Part shown: positions 14,919 through 21,823 of the stretch, piece by piece
How the letters are laid out: the number at the start of each line of letters is the position of its first letter
Numbering within the stretch: position 1 is the first letter of the stretch
Virus record (IMG/VR): IMGVR_UViG_3300007276_000356
Location: 1 to 21,823 of that record
Origin: a virus
DNA: 21,823 bases
Reading direction: 5' to 3' (one strand)
Made by a program: the position numbers and the translations under genes
The notes under the pieces: generated by a model
Seen by the model: only the letters and a program-made list of their open reading frames with translations
What the model was told of the DNA's origin: nothing
Database searches by the model: none

Positions 14919-17900
14919 ATGCCAGAATTTAATAGAAATTTCTCACAAGGCAAAATGAACAAAGACCTTGACGAGCGCATCGTACCTACAGGACAATATA
15001 GAGACGCTGTTAACGTTGAGGTTTCTACATCAGAAGGTAGTGATGTAGGTGCTTTACAAACGCTTCACGGTAATATACCCGTTACACCGGGTGTTGTACC
15101 CGCTAACAGCCACTGTATTGGTAGTATAGTTAATAACGAAGAAAACTGCATATATTGGCTTGTAGCTGGTGGTGAAGAAGAAGTTGTACCCAATCATTTT
15201 GTAACTAAAGATTATATATTAAAATACAACGTAGACACAGGTCAAACCGTGTACGTATTTGTAGACATATATAAAGTTAGAACAAAGTTAGCTACAGCTG
15301 TAGACTCTGTAGATAACTATATAACTACAACTTCTTCCGAAGGCATTAGACCGAGTATGTCTGCGTCTACCGCTGCGGGTAACTTGTACATTAAAGGCAT
15401 TAATATCCCTGGCTCAAGCCAACTCTACGTGGAGCCTGGCTATGATTTAGCTTCGCTAAGCAATGGAGACGACTTAACGTTTACTTCAAGAAGAGTTTTA
15501 AACTTCAGTAAATTTAACGACATAACAGCGATCAACATAGTTGATGACTTTATAATGTTTACAGATGATATTAGCGAACCTAAAGTCGTTAATATAAAAA
15601 GATCTATAATGGGTACGGGTGGCGTTAACGCTGCTACAGACTGGTTTGTTATTGGTGAAGGCCAAGATCCTTTTACTCACACTAGACTTGTGTCTGATAG
15701 AGTTGATGGGTTGTTCCAAGATGATGGCCTTGAAATAGTAAAAGATCCATACAAACCCGGGGCTGTCTGCGCTTTCTCAGAAGAAGAAAATAATACAACA
15801 ATAAAGAAGAGTCCATTAACGCCTCCAACGCTTATCATGTCGGCAAGTTTAGACGGAGATACTCAAGGTGGATTTTATAGTGAAACATCATTCAGTGGTT
15901 TTGTTGTTGGAACTCCACCTACCACTATAAACACTGGAGCTGCGGTTCAGTTACAGTTTACTAGCTCAATGGACTTATCCGTTAACGACTTTGTTATATT
16001 AACAAATGACTTAACAGAAAACCCTCAGTCTTTTGTAAACTTTGACGTTAGACTTCAAGTTGTAGATGTTATTAGCACAACCGAAGCTTTGTTCAATGTA
16101 GTATCTATTAGAGAGGAGATGTCATCAGATATTACGTTTTACGTTTTGAAGCAACAAACAGATCCTCTTTTTGAATTTAAATTTCCTAGGTTTGCTTATA
16201 GATATAAATATGTAGATGGACAATACTCAGCTTTTTCACCTTTTTCAGAAGTAGCTTTTCTACCTGGACCTTTTTCTATGGACCCAAGAGAAGGCTACAA
16301 CTTAGGTATGGCTAATAGATTAAGAAATCTAAAAATACAAAACTACGCACCACATCCTACAAATAGACCAAAAGATATAGTAGAAATAGATATACTATAC
16401 AAAGAAGAAAGATCAACTACAGTATACACTGTAAAAACATTAAGAAGACAAGATGGTTTAGGAACTTTATTATGGCCTGAAGACGAAGGTGGTTTGACAG
16501 ATTATCTTGACGACGCGACACTTGGTATTAGAGGTTCTATAAATATTACGTCAGAGCTTATACACGCTGTTGTTCCTGAAAATCAATTATTAAGACCTTG
16601 GGATAACGTTCCTAGATTAGCTAAAGCTCAAGAGGTTTCTGGCAATAGACTTATATACGCTAACTATCTGCAGAATTATAATTTACTAGATATATACGAC
16701 ACGCTAGTTACGCCTTCTGCCACGTTGGTTAGTCAGTCTGTACCGTACGATGTATCAAACACTAGAATAGAAACTCCGTTAAAGTCTGTAAAGACTATGC
16801 GGACGTATCAGCTAGGCGTCTTATATAAAGATGCGTTTGGTAGAGAAACACCTGTTCTAGCGGATAAAGAAAGAGGATCGCTATATCTAGGCAAAGAGTT
16901 TTGTGCTGATGCTAATTCGCTTATAACTAAAGTGTCAAACAACGCTCCTAACTGGGCTACTTCATTTAAGTTTTTTATGAAGGAGACTGCAGATGAATAT
17001 TATAATTTAGCTTTAAACAGATGGTATAACGCAGAAGACGGCAACGTCTGGTTGTCGTTTCAATCGGCTGACAGAAATAAACTTGACATCGACACTTTCT
17101 TAGAACTTAAAAAAGCGCATGATAGATCAACACCTGTTACACAGCCAGCTAGATACAAAGTTTTATCTATAGAAAATGAAGCTCCACAATATATAAAGCT
17201 AGATAGAAAAACTCAAGGTTTACTTACTAACGATAGTTTAAGTGGTACGGCAAACGCCTTGATAGGTAATTCTGTTCAAGGATTTCCAATTAAAGACTAC
17301 ATGTTTATTACTGTTAGAATGGAGCAGTTTGAAGAAAAGTTTGACGCTAACTACTTGGTATCTAAAGCCTCAGAAATGAGTCTTAAGATTAGAAACCTAG
17401 GTGGTGAAAGAAGCGAATGGTATGAAATATCAAGAATAGAATCTGGAATATTTTTTGGCGGTGGAGCAGACGATGGTTATAAAATAACAGTAACAAAAGC
17501 TTTTGGTGACGATGTAAACTTTTGCTCTACAGCAAATTCTTTTGCGAGTAGAACTGCTGGGCTAATGATAGAAATAACTCATGACGAGTATGTTGACAAG
17601 CCAGAGTTTGATGGTTGTTTCTTTGTTAAAGTCTATAGAGATAAAGTTTTAGAGGATAACGTAATGATTACGGACGAGGAGAATTTAACTGTAGTTAATG
17701 CTTACCCTGTAGGGTATATTCACAACTATAAACTAGCAACGCAAGGTACTCAAAACTGCGCTCACACTAAGAATGATGCGGGTGGAGTTATGATCAATGT
17801 ACTAGATAAGTATTACGAAGGTATAGCCGGTAACGGTAAGCCAAACACACTTGGCGGCTTAGGTAGTAGCACAGCTCATGAACATCCGTTCGGCTATGGT

Positions 17901-20900
17901 AATTCTAATTCTAACCCATATAAATGGGGTAAAAACGCCGCAACCGGTTCTAGCCAAATTACACACTCTTGGCTTGCTTTAAAAAACACGATTGCCCCAT
18001 GGAGCACTGTAACAGATCCGTCAGAAGAAAACGGTATACTACCTGCAGATGAACAGGAAGCGATTGATAACTTGAACGTGATTTCTGATTCAGCAGATCC
18101 AAACTCCGGTACTAGCTTGATAGGTGGTTGGTTAGATGCTTTAGCTGATTTTGTCACCGGCTTAATTGACGATGTGTTTAATATTCTTACTGGCCTTGCG
18201 CCAACAGCTGGACACAGAGGTATGGGTAAGCACGCTTGGGGTAGAGCTTTTTGGTCGGAAGTGTGTACTAGAGACGATGGTAGTACCGGCATGCCTTATG
18301 TTTTTATTGATGATGCCTGGGCGTTAACTTGGGGTTATACAGATGAAATGGTTCATAACCAGTACAAAAACGCCGCTTGGAATGATGACACTGGTAGTGG
18401 TGAAAGACAAAGAGTAGCTGCTTGTGTTAAGATGCATAGTGCTCCCTTCATGGGTGATTATGGTACTGGCTGGCAAGACGTAACTTTTGACGAGGAGTTA
18501 GCATTACCTAACGGCAATGAAGTATTGCGGGCAGACTTGCTAGTAACACCTTGGACCGGTAGATCAAACGGAAGTGGTGCTGCAGCGGTTGATGTTGGCA
18601 GGAATTATTTTGCTGTTGTAAGTGGTGGAACAGCTTCTGCACCCTTTACCTTTGCCCCTGATAACCAGCAAAGCTTAAAGGGTGGTACTTGGAGAAACTT
18701 TTCTTCAGGATACAACGCTCCTTCATGGGCACAAAATGGTAGCAACGGCTGTAGAGGTAATTTAATAGATATATCTGTTGTTGGTGGTATGCCTGATTTA
18801 GATGGTAGCGGATCATTAGATCATCTTAAATTTATGTCTGGCGCAGGAAGCGCTGTCAATAATATAGATGCTGAGCTTAAGTTTTTTGAGCAGTTGTTTA
18901 TTCCTGGTGTTAGATGGAGATTTAGAGAGGACCCTGATCAATACCTATATAAAACTCAAGATCACTATGAGCACTATGGTATAGTTAATTATCAAATTAG
19001 AGATATAGACGCTGTCACCTCAGATAGAAACGAGTACTATAGACCTGATAATAAAAGAAATAAATTTACAATACAAGTAGAGCAAAGCTTTGGTAGTGGG
19101 GCGAGCGGCTGGGTACCAACGCACAACGTTGCGCACGACGGAAGCGAGTCGTTAACTATAGAAATAATGGGACCTTATGGAACTGAAAACGGTTTACCAT
19201 CAGATAACCCAGCTGTATTTGAGACGCATCCAAAAGAATCTGTAGATGTAGATATTTACTATGAAATAAGTAGGGCTTATCCTGTTAGAGTTTCTAAAGA
19301 TGATGACGAAACATTAACTTTTTTAAATTCTGCTATAGAAGGCCATTTAGATAACGTGGGAGTATTTACTCAAACTGAAGGTTTGGCCGTTGTAGGATAC
19401 GAGTTTTCTGATATAGCAGGAACCAACTCGGCTGTAGCTTTACAAGTAAACCTTGACGTAGCAGCGTTTCCATTTATCATTCAGCAAGGAGATATATTCA
19501 GAATACGAGATAGTTGGGGTGGTGCTGTAGACGTTTCAGTAGCCGCGCCTTATGTTGCTGGTAGCTTTGAAATACTAATAGATCCAAACATACACAATAA
19601 GAGAATTGAGCTTCCTTGGTTTAACTGCTATTCGTTTGGTAATGGTGTTGAGTCTAATAGAATAAGAGATGATTTTAATCAACCGTTTATCACTAACGGT
19701 GTTAAAGCTTCTACAACACTAGCAGAACAATATAAAGAAGAGAGAAGAAAAGAAGGCTTAATATTCTCAGGCATATATAATTCTAAGTCTGGCGTAAACA
19801 GATTTAATCAATTTATACAAGCGGAGCCTATTACAAAAGACTTAAATCCTGACAACGGTAGTATACAGAAATTATTTACTAGAGACACTGATATTGTTAC
19901 TTTCTGTGAAGATAAAGTATTAAAAATACTTTCTCAAAAAGACGCTTTATTTAATGCTGATGGTAATACAAACGTTACAGCTACGTCTAAAGTTTTAGGT
20001 CAAGCAATACCTTTTGCTGGAGACTTTGGTATATCTAAAAATCCAGAGTCTTTTGCTGCAGATCAATATAGATGTTATTTTACAGATGTACAAAGAGGCG
20101 CTGCTCTTAGACTATCTAAAGATGGTCTTACACCTATATCTGACTATGGTATGAAAGATTGGTTTACAGATAAGCTTTACTCTTTGGACAAGCCAAGAAT
20201 AATAGGTAGCTTTGATGCAAGGAAAAATAATTACAACTTAACAATATCAAATAGAGCTGGATCTGCTAACGCTGTTCCTTATCAAAACGTAAACCCAGGA
20301 GAAATGGTGTTTACTGGTTTAAGTTCAGGACATTACGAAAATGGATTAGGGCATGTTACTGACGAACCAGAGGTTACAGAAGGAGATCCTTTAGATATAG
20401 ATGACACGGTAGACGTAGTAGAAGATAATGGAACTTGCGTTGGAGATTGCTGCAATCACCCGCTTAGAGGTTATGCAAATCCAAACTCATTTGGATCAAA
20501 TCAAAACGCTCCTGGAACTGCTTGGGGCTTTGGGCCCGGTAGTGTGTTTTGGTCGCCAGGTGATATTGAGTTTGACGGTTGGCAAGAGCCAGTGCCTGGT
20601 GTAGGAAACGGTGTGTTTGATAAACCGTGGTGGAGTTCAACCGTTTTGGGTAACGCGGCGTTTATAAACTACGTGTTTTATAATGATGGAACATGGATAG
20701 GTAATGGTACGAGTAACCTTGGGACAAGTGGAATATGGCAGCAAAACTTTAATCCAAGCTCATTCCTAACTCCAATACATCCAAGTGGCCCAGGATTAAA
20801 TCCTACTGATGGTGTGGAAGGCGATGCAACTGGTATGGCTTCTTGGGACGGCGTGAACTGTACTGAAGGCGGAGACGCGACACCACCTCCATCAACAGAT

Positions 20901-21260
20901 CCATGCCTAAATGTCGATGCTGATGGTAACGTTTATTGGATGCCGCCAGAAGGACCAGATGCTTTACCAAACTACTCTTGGTTCCCTGAATTAGGTTGGC
21001 CATGTGGTTTAGTTAATAGTGGTATTCCAACTGCTCAAGGAGCTATACTATATCCAGGCGTAGTCAAATACAATGGTTATGACTACGTTGTGGGAGGTTA
21101 TGCTTTTAGACTACAAAATGAGTTTGGTGTTTACGCCCCAGATTATTTTGCTTGGAATAGTGTTTTATATCCTAGTGGTAGTAGCGGGTATACTGATGGT
21201 AACAATGACAACGGAGCTCACATAGCTGCATTTAATAACTTCTGTACAAACTGTGAATAA
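14919..21260 (+). CDS. Giant tail nozzle / stabilization-like protein
   Basis: The product has 2113 residues. The N-terminus (MNKDLDERIVPTGQYRDAVN, 13-32, then a Ser/Gly-rich segment and LQTLHGN) is the type seen in podovirus and crAss-like tail stabilization/nozzle proteins. Near 1720-1775 comes a matching propeller-like segment (YFTDVQRGAALRLS, GLTPISDYGMKDWF, NNYNLTIS). Between them lie about 1700 residues of mostly beta-rich sequence. An inserted region about 970-1400 is Gly/Asn/Trp-rich and holds an amphipathic hydrophobic helix (1067-1094) and a DxDGSGxLD loop (1293-1301) like Ca-binding loops. The last about 330 residues are Gly/Pro/Trp-rich with CVGDCC (near 1842), a PPP linker and a terminal CTNCE, likely a separate distal, possibly host-contacting, domain. 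Nozzle assignment is inference from the motifs and gene order; internal enzymatic activity is not visible. Confidence 0.75.
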   Translation: MPEFNRNFSQGKMNKDLDERIVPTGQYRDAVNVEVSTSEGSDVGALQTLHGNIPVTPGVVPANSHCIGSIVNNEENCIYWLVAGGEEEVVPNHFVTKDYILKYNVDTGQTVYVFVDIYKVRTKLATAVDSVDNYITTTSSEGIRPSMSASTAAGNLYIKGINIPGSSQLYVEPGYDLASLSNGDDLTFTSRRVLNFSKFNDITAINIVDDFIMFTDDISEPKVVNIKRSIMGTGGVNAATDWFVIGEGQDPFTHTRLVSDRVDGLFQDDGLEIVKDPYKPGAVCAFSEEENNTTIKKSPLTPPTLIMSASLDGDTQGGFYSETSFSGFVVGTPPTTINTGAAVQLQFTSSMDLSVNDFVILTNDLTENPQSFVNFDVRLQVVDVISTTEALFNVVSIREEMSSDITFYVLKQQTDPLFEFKFPRFAYRYKYVDGQYSAFSPFSEVAFLPGPFSMDPREGYNLGMANRLRNLKIQNYAPHPTNRPKDIVEIDILYKEERSTTVYTVKTLRRQDGLGTLLWPEDEGGLTDYLDDATLGIRGSINITSELIHAVVPENQLLRPWDNVPRLAKAQEVSGNRLIYANYLQNYNLLDIYDTLVTPSATLVSQSVPYDVSNTRIETPLKSVKTMRTYQLGVLYKDAFGRETPVLADKERGSLYLGKEFCADANSLITKVSNNAPNWATSFKFFMKETADEYYNLALNRWYNAEDGNVWLSFQSADRNKLDIDTFLELKKAHDRSTPVTQPARYKVLSIENEAPQYIKLDRKTQGLLTNDSLSGTANALIGNSVQGFPIKDYMFITVRMEQFEEKFDANYLVSKASEMSLKIRNLGGERSEWYEISRIESGIFFGGGADDGYKITVTKAFGDDVNFCSTANSFASRTAGLMIEITHDEYVDKPEFDGCFFVKVYRDKVLEDNVMITDEENLTVVNAYPVGYIHNYKLATQGTQNCAHTKNDAGGVMINVLDKYYEGIAGNGKPNTLGGLGSSTAHEHPFGYGNSNSNPYKWGKNAATGSSQITHSWLALKNTIAPWSTVTDPSEENGILPADEQEAIDNLNVISDSADPNSGTSLIGGWLDALADFVTGLIDDVFNILTGLAPTAGHRGMGKHAWGRAFWSEVCTRDDGSTGMPYVFIDDAWALTWGYTDEMVHNQYKNAAWNDDTGSGERQRVAACVKMHSAPFMGDYGTGWQDVTFDEELALPNGNEVLRADLLVTPWTGRSNGSGAAAVDVGRNYFAVVSGGTASAPFTFAPDNQQSLKGGTWRNFSSGYNAPSWAQNGSNGCRGNLIDISVVGGMPDLDGSGSLDHLKFMSGAGSAVNNIDAELKFFEQLFIPGVRWRFREDPDQYLYKTQDHYEHYGIVNYQIRDIDAVTSDRNEYYRPDNKRNKFTIQVEQSFGSGASGWVPTHNVAHDGSESLTIEIMGPYGTENGLPSDNPAVFETHPKESVDVDIYYEISRAYPVRVSKDDDETLTFLNSAIEGHLDNVGVFTQTEGLAVVGYEFSDIAGTNSAVALQVNLDVAAFPFIIQQGDIFRIRDSWGGAVDVSVAAPYVAGSFEILIDPNIHNKRIELPWFNCYSFGNGVESNRIRDDFNQPFITNGVKASTTLAEQYKEERRKEGLIFSGIYNSKSGVNRFNQFIQAEPITKDLNPDNGSIQKLFTRDTDIVTFCEDKVLKILSQKDALFNADGNTNVTATSKVLGQAIPFAGDFGISKNPESFAADQYRCYFTDVQRGAALRLSKDGLTPISDYGMKDWFTDKLYSLDKPRIIGSFDARKNNYNLTISNRAGSANAVPYQNVNPGEMVFTGLSSGHYENGLGHVTDEPEVTEGDPLDIDDTVDVVEDNGTCVGDCCNHPLRGYANPNSFGSNQNAPGTAWGFGPGSVFWSPGDIEFDGWQEPVPGVGNGVFDKPWWSSTVLGNAAFINYVFYNDGTWIGNGTSNLGTSGIWQQNFNPSSFLTPIHPSGPGLNPTDGVEGDATGMASWDGVNCTEGGDATPPPSTDPCLNVDADGNVYWMPPEGPDALPNYSWFPELGWPCGLVNSGIPTAQGAILYPGVVKYNGYDYVVGGYAFRLQNEFGVYAPDYFAWNSVLYPSGSSGYTDGNNDNGAHIAAFNNFCTNCE

Positions 21261-21262
21261 AT

Positions 21263-21823
21263 ATGGCAAAAGAAGATCCTAAATACGTATCAAAAGAACA
21301 GGCTGAAAGAGACGCTAAAGAAGCAGAAGCTAAAAAAGCTGAAGACCAAAAAAGGCTTGATTACGAGTCTAGAGAAGAGCCAGCACCTAGTGAAACAACG
21401 TCTGAAGAAGCTAGCAGCGAACCTACCGTAGATAGAGAGGAGTTTCAGTCTGTGCCTGAGCCTAAGTTTGTAGATCGAGATTCTGATATAGAAGTTAGAC
21501 CAAAGGATAATGACTTTGATCCCAAAAACTTAGATGAGTTTGGAAAGCCTATACCTAAAGACGATAAACAAGTTGTGATCAGTGATCCTTACCACCCACG
21601 CGTGGCAGATGACGACAAAGGTGGACTAAAAGAATGTGACCCTCCTTGTGGTCCTGGTCAAAGTTATTACGCTGATCCTACGTCTTCCACTGGTTTTAGA
21701 AGCTGCAACACCTGTGGAGAAGTTAGTGTCCAAAACCCATACTTACACTTAGACTGCGGAGAGCTAGAAATTCTATTTTTAGAAATGAATACACAGGGTG
21801 TTTCAATGACCCAGCAACACAAA
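21263..21823 (+). CDS. Partial Cys-containing protein (3' end outside window)
   Basis: An ATG two bases after the previous stop opens a frame of 187 codons that runs to the window edge with no stop. The first about 115 residues are disordered: a Lys/Glu/Ala helix (KEQAERDAKEAEAKKAED) and an acidic Pro/Ser/Asp region. Then four cysteines occur as C125-x3-C129 and C148-x2-C151, followed by C165, a spacing that could bind zinc like a ribbon, within GFRSCNTCGEV. The final visible part (LDCGELEILFLEMNTQG) appears to enter a folded domain. The family is not recognised. Cys-rich ends also occur in the preceding giant protein, so the two may meet in the virion, which is speculation. Position suggests a tail-associated role. 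Confidence 0.75.
   Translation, partial: MAKEDPKYVSKEQAERDAKEAEAKKAEDQKRLDYESREEPAPSETTSEEASSEPTVDREEFQSVPEPKFVDRDSDIEVRPKDNDFDPKNLDEFGKPIPKDDKQVVISDPYHPRVADDDKGGLKECDPPCGPGQSYYADPTSSTGFRSCNTCGEVSVQNPYLHLDCGELEILFLEMNTQGVSMTQQHK

Noticed and set aside
17894-18292. 132-residue frame on the - strand inside the giant tail gene
   Set aside because: Lies wholly within a coding region whose + frame is continuous and coherent; no independent signal for it.
1-21823. tRNA genes, CRISPR arrays, insertion sequences, attachment sites, replication origin
   Set aside because: Non-coding gaps are all 61 bases or less and hold only A/T leaders and two hairpins; no cloverleaf, repeat-spacer or terminal inverted repeat pattern was found by eye.

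Overview
This window is the late (virion assembly, lysis and tail) part of a tailed double-stranded DNA phage genome. All 20 genes that I accept lie on the + strand, nearly head to tail, and both ends of the window cut through genes. AT-rich DNA, ATA/AGA-rich codon use and start codons preceded by A/T-rich leaders with no Shine-Dalgarno sequence point to a Bacteroidota (flavobacterium-like, probably marine) host. That host assignment is inferred from style, not proven. No tRNA, CRISPR array, insertion sequence, integrase or attachment site was seen.

Layout. (1) 2-3446, accessory, lysis and surface block: a 5'-truncated gene of unknown function, a small winged-helix-like gene interrupted by an in-frame TGA, a 125-residue protein with an HExxH zinc-peptidase motif, a disordered protein, a holin of the 3TM type, a 192-residue virion-like protein, and a 328-residue protein with a von Willebrand A (vWA) type DxSxS metal site. 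(2) 3474-4770, small packaging-associated genes: a coiled-coil protein, a 75-residue conserved-looking protein, a GroES-like protein with two barrel-like halves, and a probable small terminase. (3) 4767-12066, head module: large terminase, portal with a Gln-rich C-terminal tail, acidic scaffold and major capsid protein. The capsid gene is closed by a strong UUCG hairpin terminator. (4) 12126-21823, connector and tail module: a capsid-adjacent protein of unknown function, two connector/adaptor-like proteins, a giant 2113-residue tail protein and the start of a Cys-containing protein.

How the parts work together. The terminase pair packages DNA through the portal into a shell built by scaffold and capsid protein. 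The genes after the capsid gene close the head and build what looks like a short (podovirus-like) tail, with the 2113-residue protein as nozzle or stabilization protein. I see no tail sheath, tail tube or tape-measure gene here. Expression appears tuned in two visible ways: the capsid gene has markedly different codon use from its neighbours, and it is followed by a terminator that should lower transcription of the tail genes. The TerL-portal-scaffold-capsid-connector-giant nozzle order, and the size of TerL and portal, recall podoviruses of marine Bacteroidota and, more distantly, crAss-like phages; this is inference from order and motifs only.

Most worth a second look: the in-frame TGA at 638-640 with a conserved-looking remainder ending in a coupled TAATG, the vWA-type virion protein, the two-barrel GroES-like protein beside the terminase, and an amphipathic helix inside the giant tail protein.
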